Source: Notospermus geniculatus (lineage: Eukaryota > Nemertea > Pilidiophora > Heteronemertea > Lineidae). Taken from it: a DNA stretch of 64,000 nt. Below the pieces are notes generated by a model. That model was not told the DNA's origin. It did not search any database and was given only the letters and a program-made list of their open reading frames with translations. The DNA lies in assembly GCA_002633025.1 (NCBI GenBank), contig NMRB01001278.1, forward strand, positions 17,789 through 81,788, given 5' to 3'. Shown piece after piece: positions 42,028 through 54,490 of this stretch. Numbering within the stretch: the stretch's first letter is position 1; each line of letters opens with the position of its first letter. A program made the translations under genes and the position numbers.

Positions 42028-42820
42028 TCCCGTGTTTTAAGGCCATATAAATGAAATAGTTGGTTAACATCTTTCCAATCTCAATTATTGACGAGGGTGG
42101 GAGTGTTTTTTAAAAATGTTTTATTGAGTTTGAGGATGCAAGTTACCATGGTAACCTCTTGATGAGGCCGAAATGTGATTGGATGTTGGTGCCTGGTGAT
42201 GTTCCATTATGCCTAGCACGAATGAAGATAAAAAGTGCGTGCTTGCCAAGAGAGCGAGCGTTGAGGACCCCTAGGTGCAGGGTGCAGAAAGGAAGGATCA
42301 CTTACATAAGAAGAGATGTAGACGGTGGCGCCCCCGCAGGAAGGAAGGTACCGCTAGGAAGTCCAAGCAGTTACTTTTCACAATAGATTCCAATTATCGG
42401 ACGGAATATCTATTTTCGGACGGACGCATATTCTGAGCTTGTGCACACCACTGATCATGTTACACGAAAAAAAATTTAAGTAGGTCAAAGATAAAAAATA
42501 GCATCTTAATTCTTTAATATCTCTACAACGGTAAGTAGGCATCCTTGACCCATGTATACCTTAAGTTTAGGTTTTGGTTAAGATCGGAGAGGGTCACAGT
42601 TTTCGGATTTTGGATTTCGGATTTGGAATTTTTTTAAAATGATGGGACATCACCACGCACCAACATCCAATCAAATTCGGCCTCATCACGATGGTTACCA
42701 TGGTAACTTGCATCCTCAAACTCAATAAAACATTTTAAAAAACACTCCCACCCCCGTCAATAATTGAGAGTGGAAGGATGTTAACCAACTATTTCATTTA
42801 CATGGCCTTAAAATACGGGA
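42028..42820. mobile_element. 793-bp TIR element with arms of about 165 bp
   Basis: The ends CCCGTGTTTTAAGGCCAT and ATGGCCTTAAAATACGGG are inverted. GTTGGTTAACATC/GATGTTAACCAAC and GCAAGTTACCATGGTAAC/GTTACCATGGTAACTTGC continue the match. Confidence 0.9.
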
Positions 42821-43405
42821 GCCAATCAGGACCATCCTTTCAAAGTTACCCAGAATTCCGAGTTCGAATAAAAGCGGAAGTTGAATCGAACATAAATGTA
42901 ATTATGGTTCCCGATCATGAAGATCGGGAACCATATTGTTTTTGGTCATGGTGTCTGTGTGTGTATCTGTCTGTCTGTCTTTCTGTGTATCCGGTCTGTC
43001 ACGCCTTCATAACTTATCTCCGTCAGCAGCTACAGCTCTGGTAACACATCCTACCCCTAGGTTTGTCAACCTGGGCAATCCAATGAGCTAATCATTTTCA
43101 ACATCAGATGCCTCCATCATCGTGATGTAATCAACGTATCAGACTTGATATTTTGTCTGTCACGCTTTTATCTGATGTAATAACTCGGCTCCTTTAACAC
43201 CTAGAGCAACAGAAACAAGTTCTATCCTTAGGTTTTCATACCCTCGGAATCAAATGGACTGATTACTTTTGATCTGAGATGTTGGGGTCATGATGATATC
43301 AATATCACAAATTTGATATTTTGAGACAACTTGCCGTATTGTCAACTGAGCAACATGAAACAAGTCTTAGTTCTTGCCTGCTTTATCGAAGGAAATGACT
43401 GTGTT

Positions 43406-44670
43406 AAAAGGGGCCGAGGAAATAAGATGTTCTGCGGTATGGCTGGGATCATTTCACTATTACTGGACAGATTTCAACCAAACTTGGTATGGTAATAGTG
43501 GTGGGGCGAGGGGACCTTCTGGTACCACCCATCACTCTGTTATGTAATCCCTAGCAACAGCATAGCAACTCCATTGTTCTGTGGTACCCCTGGGATCATT
43601 TCAATATTACTGATTAAAATTCAACCAGACCTTGTCGTATGATAGTGGGGAGGCTAAGCTACGTCATGGTACCACTCATTATCCAATTATGTAATCCCTA
43701 GCAACAGCAGAGCATAGCAGCTATATTGTTCTGCGGTAGCCCTGGGATCATTTCAGTATTACTGATTAGAATACAAATATTTAGGATGATATGGTGGGCT
43801 AAATGTTTGTGGTACCACTCATCACACTGTTACGTAATACCGGTACCCTAGTAAGAGCATTGTTCTGTTGTATGCTAAATGTATGTTCGTTTTGCTATTT
43901 GGAAAAAGAAACATGGTATGATGATATCTTTTCCATATCTATATAAGTCCACTAGCAACAGCTCATTTTTTCCTGTTTCAATTGTTCTATTCCATGTCAG
44001 CCAGGAGCAATCCACCTAAATATGGTTGCTTTGGCATTCTCAATATTTCGTTCCCTTTCATCTCAACCAACCACAATCCTGCTAATGAAGGGTCCTGAGC
44101 TTCACATTCTGAAAGTTCTGTTCCATTCCATGTCCTATCCCCATTATCATCCCACAAGGTTTGGTTGAATTCTAATCAGTAATGTTGAAATGATCCCAGG
44201 CAAAACACAGAACAATGGAGTTGCTATGCTGTTGCTAGGGATTTCATAATTGGATAATGACTGGTACCATGACATAGCTTAGCCTCCCCATTATCATCCC
44301 ACAAGGTTCGGTTGAATTCTAATCATCTAATGATCCCAGGCGTACCGCAGAACAATGGAGTTGCTATGCTGTTGCTAGGGATTACATAATTGGATAATGA
44401 CTGGTACCATGACGTAACTTAGCCTCCCCATTATCATCCTACAAGGTTTGGTTGAATTCTGTGCAGAAATAGTGAAATGATCCCAGGAACACCGTAGAAC
44501 AATGGAGTTGCTATGCTGTTGCTAGGGATTACATAACAGAGTGATGGGTGGTACCAGAAGGTGCCCTAGCCCCACCACTATTATCATACCAAGTTTGGTT
44601 GAAATCTGTGCAGTAATAGTGAAATGATCCCAGCCATACCGCAGAACATCTTATTTCCTCGGCCCCTTTT
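43406..44670. mobile_element. TIR element with about 155-bp subrepeat arms, nested in family X
   Basis: AAAAGGGGCCGAGGAAATAA mirrors TTATTTCCTCGGCCCCTTTT. Each arm has three diverged units containing TGGGATCATTTCA and GTAATCCCTAGCAACAGCA. The uninterrupted copy near 58375 (GTGTTAAAATTCTCAGCCTC, inverted) gives the pre-insertion state. Confidence 0.85.
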
Positions 44671-44999
44671 CAGACTCACGTGTCTGGGTGATCGAGATAT
44701 CATGAGATTTTGATATATCAAACTTGATAATTTGAAATATCTCTGCCCGTGGTAGAGGTGGAGGCTTGATATCGTCCATACTTAGGTTGTTGAGGATGCT
44801 CATTTCGATTATGCAATGACCTTGATGATCAGAGGTCAAGGTCAAGGTCAAATTTGGTAATTTGAAATATCTTTGTCTGTGGTAGCAGTGCAGGTCTAAT
44901 AGCACCCATACTTAGGTTGTTGAGGATGCCCATTTCGATTGTGCAATGACCTTGATGATCATAGGTCAAGGTCAAGGTCAGAGGTCAAGGTCAAACTTA

Positions 45000-45150
45000 A
45001 CATTGTCATGATATGTCATACCATGTCACATCATGTCATATCATGTCATGTCATATCATGTCAATCATGTCATGTCATGTCATGTCGCGTCACGTCGCGT
45101 CATGTCATATCACATCGCATGGCATCGCACAGCACCGCATCACATCACGT
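45000..45150. repeat. TCATG/TCATA short satellite
   Basis: About 25 imperfect 5-base units (ATGTCATGTCATATCATGTC). Confidence 0.9.
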
Positions 45151-45689
45151 CAAGGTATCCTGATCTCTGTCAATGTATCCTGATCTCTATCAATATATCT
45201 TGATCTCTATCAGTGTACCATTCGTGTAGAAGTACCTGTACATCGGGAACCATACGACATTTACAATGTCATCTTGTTTTATATGAACTTGCGCGAGACT
45301 GAGGTTGTAATGAGGCGCCACCAACGTCTTATTTTTGAAGTATGTCTTTGAAAAGTTGAATGTTTTGTCTTTGATTTGCGAGGTCTTTAAAGGCGCCACC
45401 CAACGTCTTATTTTTGAGCTACGTCTTTGAAACGTGTGAACGTCTTTGAAAGGTGCAACTCAATGTCTTATTTTTGAACTACCGTTATGTCTTTGAAAAG
45501 TATGAACGTCTTTGAATTGCGAGGTCTTTAAAGCGCCACCCAACGTCTTATTTTTGAACTACGTCTTTGAAACTTGTGAACGTCTTTGAAAGGTGCCACT
45601 CAATGTCTTATTTTTGAACTCTATGTCTTTGAAAACTGTCTCAACGTCTTGTTTTGCCAACGTCTTAAAAATGCGGGTTTAACCGCCCA

Positions 45690-46578
45690 TACTCTGCCCT
45701 CTGTCATGGTAGAGGCCTGTCTCGATGAGGTGCGCCAGTGGATGGGCTCAAACAAGTTAAAATTGAACGGCCTGAAAACAGAGTTCCTTCTTATATTGTC
45801 ACCACAGCAGGATTATTTGCGGCCTGCGAACACTGTCCTGCGAATTGGTAATGTTGTCATCAAACCGACTTCGAAGTGTCGAAATCTTGGTTTTATTTTC
45901 GATAACACAATGTCGCTGCACGACCAGATATCTAGTGTGGTTTCTGCAGGCTATTATCATTTGCGCAAGATTTCAGCAGTGAAAAAATATCTTCCAGCTG
46001 AACTGCTTACCACCTTAACGCATGCTTTCATTACATCCTGGCTTGATTTTTGCAACTCCTTGTATGCGGGCTTGCCGGAGTATGAACTAAACAGACTGCA
46101 GAAACTACAAAATCAGCCGGCCCGGCTGGTAACCAATACAAAAAAGAGGGATCATATCACACCTATCCACCGTCAACTTCATTGGTTACCTGTCCTTGCC
46201 AGAGTTCAATTTAAGATCTTAACTTTTGCTTCCAGGGCCGTCCGGGGTGAGGGCCCTGCCTATCTTCGGCTGCCACTTCACACTGCCCAAAGAGCAACAC
46301 GTTCTTGTTCAGCACCAAGGCTGGCTGAGAGCAGAGCAAAGAAGAAGACAGCCGGAGATCGAGCATATAGTGTCATTGCCCCGCGGCTCTGGAACCAATT
46401 GCCTGTAGGTCGTGCACCTCAATCGACTCTTTTAAACGGGCGCTTAAGACCCATCTTTTTAACTCTTTCTATAATAATGTTTTGTAATTTCGTCTTATAT
46501 CTCTGTTGGGTTCTGTTTCCATTATTTTTACTGTCCTTATTCTGTAACTTTCGTCTATTTTCTTTAGTATTCATTTAA
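45690..46578 (+). pseudogene. LINE reverse transcriptase, 3' part
   Basis: It reads VEACLDEVRQWMGSNKLKLN, then KCRNLGFIFDNTMSLHDQIS, YAGLPEYELNRLQKLQNQPA and HWLPVLARVQFKI, ending RLWNQLPVGR and a short basic tail. These are the palm/thumb and C-terminal motifs of CR1/L2-type LINEs. Removing 41277-45689 with one TA copy rejoins the protein nearly in frame, so both parts are one former LINE. Confidence 0.9.
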
Positions 46579-46680
46579 TTCTATTTTACCTCTGTGAAGC
46601 GCCACTGACAATTTAATTTAAAGTGGCGCTATACAAATTCTTTTATTATTATTGTTATTATTATTATTATTAAATGAAAA
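46579..46680 (+). mobile_element. LINE 3' UTR and ATT-repeat tail
   Basis: GTGGCGCTATACAAATTC then an ATT repeat, the usual short tail of L2-like LINEs. Confidence 0.8.
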
Positions 46681-46894
46681 TGACAAATATTAGCTTTTAG
46701 CTATCCAAACCAATACCTACAGAGTATTCTACCATTTCAAGTTGTAAATCAAAGGACCAAAGTACCCCCGGGTAAGTCAGAGCAAAACGTCATTTCTATG
46801 TCAAATATGATATGAGACAATAAGTAAAAGTGTTACACTAAAGAGATGAAAAGCACAAAAATTGACACACAATATATGATAAATAAAAAGGCAA

Positions 46895-47731
46895 TTTCCA
46901 GAGTGTTTGCGAATTTTCGACCCCAACCGGGGTCTTCTTCAGGCTGGAACTTTACAATCCGAAACTCTAGAACAGACTGAGCTGAAACCCAAATGTAGAC
47001 ATGAAGTATCCCATCCAAACAGGACGTGACAGCAATTAAGGAAAGAAAAGAGTACAAGCCCCAAAAGGTGGTTGCTCAACCTAACAGAAATGTAATTAGT
47101 GAATGTAAGGCTTGACTAGGCTGAAGGGAAAATATAGCTTGGAGGATTTAAACTAACAGTATAATTATACTAACAGTACAATACCCCCAAGACCATAGTA
47201 AGAGTAATTTATATTAAATAAATGTAGGAAGTGATAACAAATTAGGCCTAGAATATAAATGAAAAGCAAGATAATAAGAAATGAAGGGGCAACAGTAAAG
47301 AAAGGGAGCCTATAGGTGAACAGCACCTACAAAACCTGACCAACGAAAAATTAGAAACAGACCATGATGGACAAAGACATAGGCCTAAAAAGAGGAACCC
47401 TGTCCTCCAAGAAAAAGGGTCTACTAAAGGGAAAAGAGGGGTTGCAAAGCACTGACCTGCGAACAGAAAAAGAGAAGAGCAATGGAAGACAAGGTCTAGA
47501 AAAAGGACCCCTGTCCCCCGGCCCGAGCTACAGTCTTCCAAAGCAAATAGGAGAAGAGCAATGGCAGACAAGGCCTAGAAAAAGGACCCCTGTCCCCCGG
47601 CCCGAGCTACAGTCTACCAAAGGAACGACCCTATTAAACGAAAAAAAGGGGGGAAGGGACCCCATCTGGGGTCCCATGCCAAAACTTTTTTGGCCCTGAC
47701 ACTAAGGGGAAGCTGCGAGGTTATCAGAAAC
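46895..47731 (-). mobile_element. PLE 3' non-coding end, minus strand
   Basis: It follows the PLE stop at 47732 and ends in the terminal hairpin (CTGAAGAAGACCCCGGTTGG on the minus strand, 46917-46944). It contains a 79-bp tandem duplication at 47472-47629 (GAGAAGAGCAATGGAAGACA; CCCCGGCCCGAGCTACAGTC). Confidence 0.8.
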
Positions 47732-48290
47732 TCAGCACCTGGTGTTGAGGCCTGAGGGGGTGATAGTTTTAAGGGTCCACATCCACCGTAACTCTGTCTT
47801 GAGGAGGGTCGTCTCATCTGGACATGTCTCCAGAATGGTGAACATCAGGTCCTTGATAGAATGTCCTGGCAGTTTAAAATGGGTATAGAGTAATGAGCAG
47901 TCACGGTCATCGTCTATCCCCCGCCGGATGTTGGATTTGTGGTTGTTCATCCTTCTCCGGAAACACATGGTCTGTCCGACGTACTGGTTGACTGTAGGGC
48001 ATCTGGTACAGGTGATACAGTAGACAACGTTCTTACTGTCACAATCCGNCCCTACCAAGTTCTGTAGGTGTTTCAGGGCTGCTGGCCGTTCTGAGCAGAT
48101 GGACAGGATACGAAGGGCTTGGGAAAAGGGGATGGAGCGCTTAACATGGCCAGGGTGACACGAAGCTGGGTGGAGGTATTGGTGAGTGTCCGTGGGTTTT
48201 ACATAGAGGTCAGTAACAATCCTTGAGTCACGGAGTTTGACAGTCACATCCAGGAAATTCTGGGAGGAAGGGGATCAAACACCAGTTGGT
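47732..48290 (-). CDS. Penelope-like element: RT C-terminus and GIY-YIG endonuclease
   Basis: The frame reads FLDVTVKLRDSRIVTDLYVK, PTDTHQYLHPASCHPGHVKR and SIPFSQALRILSICS (end of the PLE reverse transcriptase). It then has NVVYCITCTRCPTVNQYVGQ, RRRMNNHKSNIRRG and LLKTELRWMWTLKT, a GIY-YIG nuclease with the VVY/YVG pair, conserved R, and E. The 5' part is missing beyond 48290. One N (48049) lies in the linker. This is the best evidence that PLEs built much of this window. Confidence 0.9.
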
Positions 48291-48299
48291 TTCTATACA

Positions 48300-48978
48300 A
48301 GCAGATCTATAAGGCTGCTTCACAATACTTATGATCAGTGTGTGTATTCCTTTCTTAATACGGAAGGCGCAGGAACGACGTAGCATTAACCTTTCTTTTT
48401 AGCAATATTTCTCCACCTGCATGACTTGTATGTAGCCAGAATGTCGGAGGGTTTTCGCAATCGATCCGATTCATCTACGACTACATTTAGGTTACGATAT
48501 TTAGGGAGGTTAAGAAACCAAACGAAAAACGTAAACTTTACGACAACGTTATTTTTCATACTACAAATTAACCAGATTTTATATTGCATTTTCGGTGCAA
48601 AACGTTAACGTAGTCGTTAACGTTGACGTTTATCCTTTGATTTCTTCACCTCCCTGAGTATTGTCTGAGTATACCCGAACGGTAGATAAACGTATTCATT
48701 GGCCTATCCGGGCGATTGCGAAAACTCATTTTTGTCGTGATGCTGAACCACGACATGGAATTCGGAGGTGGGACTTTATTAGAGTTTTCGCAAAGCCACG
48801 GAAACGCCAACGCGAACGCCAAGCCCATTATTCGATGCCACGAAAAGAGCACGGAACAAAAAGAAAGACGTTCGCATACGCGTTTTGGCGGGCTATGCAG
48901 GTAACTAAGCCTCGCAAGCTTTTCTGAATACGGGCACTGATTTCTAGCAACGAAAGCTTGGTTAAAACATTGAGCGTC
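48300..48978. other. No gene seen
   Basis: Relative of the 16607-16712 palindrome near 48680-48730; otherwise unassigned. Confidence 0.4.
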
Positions 48979-49362
48979 AATACTCTAGTTTCGTGTTTTT
49001 AACACACCTTCATTACAAGGTGGTGAGACCGCCTTCATCGTAATATGCATTGAGTATGACAATAGGCCTCTTGGAGTAAAAGGTCAAGGTGGAAATAGGG
49101 CAGGGAGGATTGAATTTAGTTGACCGCATGTTGTAACTGATCACTGACTAAGAATGACTTGTGGTTGAAATTGACCATGTGGACTAGATAGCCAGAAAAG
49201 GCCTAGACGTCTCGAGCGGTGCAGACACCGTGCGGCCCAGCGATTGGTCATCCGTGGTGAATGAACTGAAAATACCATTTGTGTACCTATTGCAGGGGCG
49301 GCGCGTTCAGTGCCCGCCTTGAATATCTGAAAGGTGTGTTAAAAACACGAAACTAGAGTATT
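48979..49362. mobile_element. 384-bp TIR element
   Basis: AATACTCTAGTTTCGTGTTT mirrors AAACACGAAACTAGAGTATT, with TTAACACACCTT/AAGGTGTGTTAA adjoining. Confidence 0.85.
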
Positions 49363-50700
49363 ATCCCCAAACATAATGTAACGAGGGATGTTAACCCGTG
49401 AGACAGCACGCTGACGTCTTTACTCTTGTTTGGGATAGTGGTCAGTTCCTTTATCCGTATATAAGTTTTACAAAAAAATGCGTGCGTGGAATAGGGCACA
49501 CGCAAAGGAGAAAAATGCACCTAGGAAGAGAGACCGAAGTACTCGCTCGGGATCAATTTGATGGCTAAATCAGGCCCAAAAGGCTTCAGTTATTGCACCA
49601 CGCAGAGGTACATAGAAAATGATCATTTTAGCCCCAAAATAAGAAAAAAATACGACTAAATCTTTGGTTTTTAAGGTGGGTGGACCAGGTTGGACACATT
49701 AATGTAACAGTCTAATGCTTCTGACGAGGTTGAATGGAGAACGGTTTCGCGATGCCAGAGAAAAGTATCTGGAAACGAAAAATGAAGCATGCAAATAAAG
49801 AGCACCTCGTGTCCCAAAAATAAAACCTACCTGATAGTGAGATACAAAGTGTGACCACAAATTGACGGGAGAGATATTGTGTTGGCATCTTGCGATATTC
49901 AAGTGGAATTGAAATTTCGTGGAGGCAATGGGTCCAATATTTTGAGTCCCAGAAGAATGCACTGACGTTTAGGTAATAACTAAACACAATTGACCGCACC
50001 GACCCGCCGACTTCTACTGTCAACCGGTGGAAATAGTCCGATGCCGGATCTTTAGACAAGCTTTAAAGGCGTTCTAGCTCGAATGTGGGCGGGGCTGACC
50101 AAATCTCAGTACCAGAAGTTGACAATAGGTGGCAACACTAATAAATGGGATAAAATCAGGCATTAAAAACTTTTTTTTTTGTTTTGGAGCATAAAATCAT
50201 AAATCTATTTCAGCTACAAGAATATTTATCAAGATAGATATTAAAAATAGATAATATAAATGTGTTTTAGTTATTTTTAACGCGAGCATTCAAAGCCAAC
50301 ATTCAAAGTCAGGGCATTAATTGGGGACATGTCTAAGGGACCATCTCATAGTTGGGTTCACTGGTTGCCAAGCATATGCTGAAATTTTGGACAAAAATGT
50401 AATTTTTGGCGAGATCTTGATATATTTTTTGGAAAAATTTCACTGGACTGTCGCTTAATGACCAAGGCTGAAGGTTGTGCATGTGAAAAATTTGATGCAA
50501 ACTTCAGTTGGTGAAACCTCCGAACCACCCTGCCCTCTTTGAACTGCTCACCACCAATGATTCCTCAACTTATGATAGTGAACTTCATGAAATTAGTTTC
50601 ATCACACATGTCCTCACCTTGGTGAAGGTAACATAAAATGAAATCGTCCATGGACCATGTGCTCACTGGACATAATAGTCTAATGACAGAGGGAGGTACA
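49363..50700. other. No gene seen
   Basis: No exon with both borders, TIR or tandem repeat recognised. Confidence 0.4.
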
Positions 50701-50719
50701 CATCAGTTATGAGCAATCT

Positions 50720-51000
50720 GGGTCAAGTCATTCCCAGAAAAGATTTTGATGATTTTTGGGTTATGCCACCTGGCGGCCATATTGGATGTCCGATTGGGCT
50801 GGAACTTCATATGCACATAAAGGTCATCTGCAGGGGACCACATGGCACATTGGAGCGCTTCGGGTCAAGTCGTTCCTGGGTTACAGCACTTTGATGATTT
50901 TTGGGTTACGCCACCTGGTGGCCATGTTTGAAGTCAAATCAGGCCGAAATTTGACATGCATGTAAAGGTCATCTAGATGGAGGTAAGTATCAAATTTGAC
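50720..51000. repeat. Two tandem diverged units of about 145 bp
   Basis: GGGTCAAGTC, TTTGATGATTTTTGGGTTA, GCCACCTGG, GGCCAT and AAAGGTCATCT recur in order. A related partial copy lies at 55610-55690. Confidence 0.75.
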
Positions 51001-51177
51001 GACAGACCGTAATAGCTCACCCCAGTGAGCTAAAAATAAATGTTAAAATTGAAATTATCCCGGTCAAGCCCTGGTTCCAGGCTCCCACAGTCACGATAAA
51101 AATGTGGCATACAAATGCAGATAACAGTACAACATGCTTCAGTCACGCCGCTCCTTTTGATATTCTTGGCAACTAAC

Positions 51178-51324
51178 CGAGACATCGAAAATATCAAAGA
51201 AGTCTTCTTTCTTCTGTGAGAGAGCATTTCCTTCAATGCTGTCGATCTCCACCTGGAGTATGGCTGCCATGTCCAGAGCTTGCGCTTCCATGCTAGGCGT
51301 TTGCATCAGTTCAGCATTCACACC
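51178..51324 (-). CDS. Candidate exon of an unidentified gene
   Basis: Acceptor TTAACCAAATTTCAG and donor GTTAGT bound 147 bases (49 codons, phase 0-0) reading GVNAELMQTPSMEAQALDMA, then AILQVEIDSIEGNALSQKKE and DFFDIFDVS. Composition is protein-like and the frame is open beyond the donor. No family recognised and no partner exon found; it could belong to a host gene or an unknown element. Confidence 0.35.
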
Positions 51325-52440
51325 CTGAAATTTGGTTAAGCAAATTAGTTTTCAATCACATTTCATGTTTGCTACAGGAGCTGACATCACTAATGTTACA
51401 GATGTGACACTTGGAAAGACGAATATATCATCACTAATACCTGGCAGCAGTTGATTCAAGCAGCAACAAGCCAAAGGCATCACACTACAGCAATCTGAGA
51501 CTGTTTGAAATACATGGATCACCGTCAAGACGCTTCATTCAGGCTTCTTGCCAGCTCCAAGAAACGTACTGAAACCAGCCAAGGGCTAGAGGAATTAATT
51601 GAAACGGCTAATTATAGCAAATGGCTCAATATAAGGATCAGGAGAAGGAGCAGAACAAAAGCTTTCCTAATGCAGTTCATCAGGAATTGATTGAAATTAA
51701 TCCAGTTGAGATTAGTCAATTTAGTGAAGGTGAATCTGGGATCACTGTATGGAGCTTCTTTCTTCCTGTAAAGCAGATGAATGCACGCCATTGGCGAAGC
51801 TGTGAAAGTATACAGTTGTAATGTTCAGCGGTGTAGTGATTGGATAGGCAGGCTTCAGTCTGGTCGTTGGAGAAAAAATGGGGTTCCGGTTCGTTCTTGT
51901 CATTGGAGAAAAAAATGAGCTTCATCTTTGTTACTGGAGAAAAAAATGAACTTCATTCTAGTTTCCAATAATGCTCAGCATTATTAAATAAGAAAAAAAA
52001 TCTATAAATTACGTACCAAACATTCCTCCTTGTGGTCCCTTATATCAAAAATGGCTTACTGGATATAGCATAATCATAAAAAGCATAACATAATCGGGAG
52101 TACTCATTATTTCCACGCCCACCATGACAGTGGCGCGGATACCTAGTTTCTTGTCGTTCCTCTAGGTGATTGGTTGTCAGAGTGACGCCAGCACCTCTTG
52201 AGTCTCATGGCTGCGTCCATACTAGTATTTTGCCGCTTCGATGATTGAAATCGAGACAGAAGCCGATAGTTTTTTAATTCATATGTGACAAGAGATTCAG
52301 TGAAATGAAACATGCACATGCATCAGGTCGAAGTCTAAAACAGTTAGCACTTAGATCAGTTGATCGAATTTATGAACCAAGGTCTGCCTCATCTTGGCAT
52401 ACGCAGTCATGAGTCATGCGGCGGGGGGGGGGGGCTACAG
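51325..52440. other. No gene seen
   Basis: A short imperfect repeat at 51850-51960 (GGAGAAAAAAATGA three times). Confidence 0.4.
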
Positions 52441-52668
52441 NNNNNNNNNNNNNNNNNNNNNNNNNNNNNNNNNNNNNNNNNNNNNNNNNNNNNNNNNNNN
52501 NNNNNNNNNNNNNNNNNNNNNNNNNNNNNNNNNNNNNNNNNNNNNNNNNNNNNNNNNNNNNNNNNNNNNNNNNNNNNNNNNNNNNNNNNNNNNNNNNNNN
52601 NNNNNNNNNNNNNNNNNNNNNNNNNNNNNNNNNNNNNNNNNNNNNNNNNNNNNNNNNNNNNNNNNNNN
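52441..52668. other. Assembly gap (228 N)
   Basis: A run of N following a G-homopolymer. Open frames crossing it are meaningless. Confidence 1.
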
Positions 52669-53250
52669 CACCTTGGACATCATATCCAAAATCCCCCAAA
52701 ATCGCACGGCGGGAACCCACTTAATTTGCATATTCAATTTTGTGAACTGACTTTAACGTTGGACGCTGATGGACGCAACAGCTGAGCTTTGTACAGGATA
52801 GTGGGACCTGATGTACAGCTAACTTTGTAACGGTTGGATTTACACCCCATAAATGTATTACCAACAGATAGAAATACGGTGCCTCGGAACCAGACAAACA
52901 CATTCTCAATTGTTTTTAGTCGTTATGATGCTTTTTATATAAATTAACACAAAAATGGGTCAAAATGCATAAAATGTCAATTTCGATTAGGTAGCCGCTT
53001 AAAACGTCCAAAGAATAGGCTTAGTTGATTCCGAGGTACCATGTTTCTATGTGTTGGTAGTACATTTATGGGGTGTAAATCCAACCGTTACAAAGTTAGC
53101 TGTACATCGGGTCCCGCTCTCCTGTACAAAGCTCAGTTGTTGCGTCCATCAGCGTCCAACGTTAAAGTCAGTTCACAAAATTGAATATGCAAATTAAGTG
53201 GGTTCCCGCCGTGCGATTTTGGGGGATTTTGGATATGATGTCAAAGGTGA
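52669..53250. mobile_element. TIR element with arms of about 230 bp, left end at the gap
   Basis: CATCATATCCAAAATCCCCC mirrors GGGGGATTTTGGATATGATG; the arms continue through GGACGCTGATGGACGCAAC and GGTTGGATTTACACCCCATA. The outer left end is lost at the gap. Confidence 0.85.
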
Positions 53251-54490
53251 CCTAATAAAACATTTAAAGCAAAAAAACCTTATGTTGCAATTTGTTCCTG
53301 GTTAATTCCTAGATTTACTGGACTAATATCCAGTAAGCCATTGGGCTGTTGCGTCGTGACGCCAATGACGTAACGTCACGCCCGCCGCACACACGAATTG
53401 TGACCATTTTTCCGATGATTGCCTCAATAAAATCGCTCTTTTCTAAATCTTCTATCATTTGGGTTCCAAAATTTTTGGATTGCCAATATCCAGAAGTAAT
53501 CATCTTTCCAATGGCCAAAAAGAATAAAATTGTTGTCAAGCTAAATCTGATTTCTGCTAAAATCTTTAGGAGATGGTCGAAAACTGGACCGGGTGTCCCG
53601 TTATTTCTGGGCCATGTCTATAGGTATAACACACCCTTCCGGCAGGATGTATGGTTTATTGAAATTAAAGAAGAAAGTACACGAGTCCAGGGCCGAAGCA
53701 GAGCATTATTGGCCCTGGAGGGAAGAAATGATGCAAGAAATAAACTGACAGGCCGACAGGCCAACATAAACCGTACATTGAACTGATTACAACATAAAAT
53801 TGATAGTACAAAAGATGATAGAGAAAAAAGAGAGCTCAAATGGTGGTGGGTGGCAGCCATTCCTGTGTTAACTGGATAAGAGGGAAATAATATACGTAAA
53901 TTATAAAAGAGGAACAGGAAAGGGCACTATACACATGGCTGTGCGTACATTGAGAAACGGGGTTAAACAAGAGAGCGACGAACAATTGACCAGACTATAG
54001 ATCAAACATCATAAGTTGGCCATCCGGTCAATAATATTAATAAGGAGATTCGAAGCAATCTCCGCTATCCGGTTCTTTACAGGTAGTGGTAAAACAATAC
54101 TACTTCTACCATGGACAACAGGGATGAGTTATATTTGAAAAATTATGTGCGAACAAATGTGCTGCACTCTTTTAGAGGAATATAATGTATTATGTAATGT
54201 CGAGAGCGACGTCACAGTGTTGCCAGTCTCCGCAGCGAAATGGTGAAAGCTACAAAAGAGTGTGCTCGCCAACATGAGATGGTGAGACACAGCAGCAGAA
54301 CGATTTTACCGGTCACCATCAGCAACAGGCTGACGGAGTAGAGTCGCAAGGCGCGGAGCCACAATTCCAGATGCACTTAGATACGATTTCCAAGCATCTA
54401 TTTGCTCATTTTTTCGGAGTTAGTGACCCATTTTTGTTGGTGTTCCAAAAATAGGGGGGGGGGGGATAGGCGCGGCCCCCTCGGCCCCCC
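53251..54490. other. No gene seen; LINE-like 3' scrap near 53645-53730
   Basis: On the minus strand, GGGCCAATAATGCTCTGCTT then TAATTTCAATAAACC resembles a LINE 3' end like that at 4690-4790. 54491-54506 is a CAGG-type MITE terminus. Confidence 0.45.

Larger units (their letters stand above)
42870..45270 (-). repeat. Family X copy, with 30-base hairpin, interrupted
   Basis: It holds the hairpin GGTTCCCGATCATGAAGATC continuing GGGAACC (42906-42934), a CTGT-repeat tract, TTGACCTTGACC-type repeats near 44820-45000, and a TCATG-rich satellite (45000-45150). The same order, inverted, occurs at 57760-58880. Confidence 0.75.
41277..45689. mobile_element. 4.4-kb composite TIR element inserted in the LINE
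   Basis: TGGGCGGTTAAACCCGCATT mirrors AATGCGGGTTTAACCGCCCA, flanked by TA on both sides. The arms (about 400 bp without nested inserts) are built from TCTTTGAAA-GTCTTATTTTTGAAC subrepeats. It contains four nested units: 41370-41705, 42028-42820, family X at about 42870-45270, and 43406-44670 inside X. No transposase found. Confidence 0.85.

Noticed and set aside
52360-52785. Five overlapping frames across the N run
   Set aside because: They consist mainly of unknown residues from the assembly gap.
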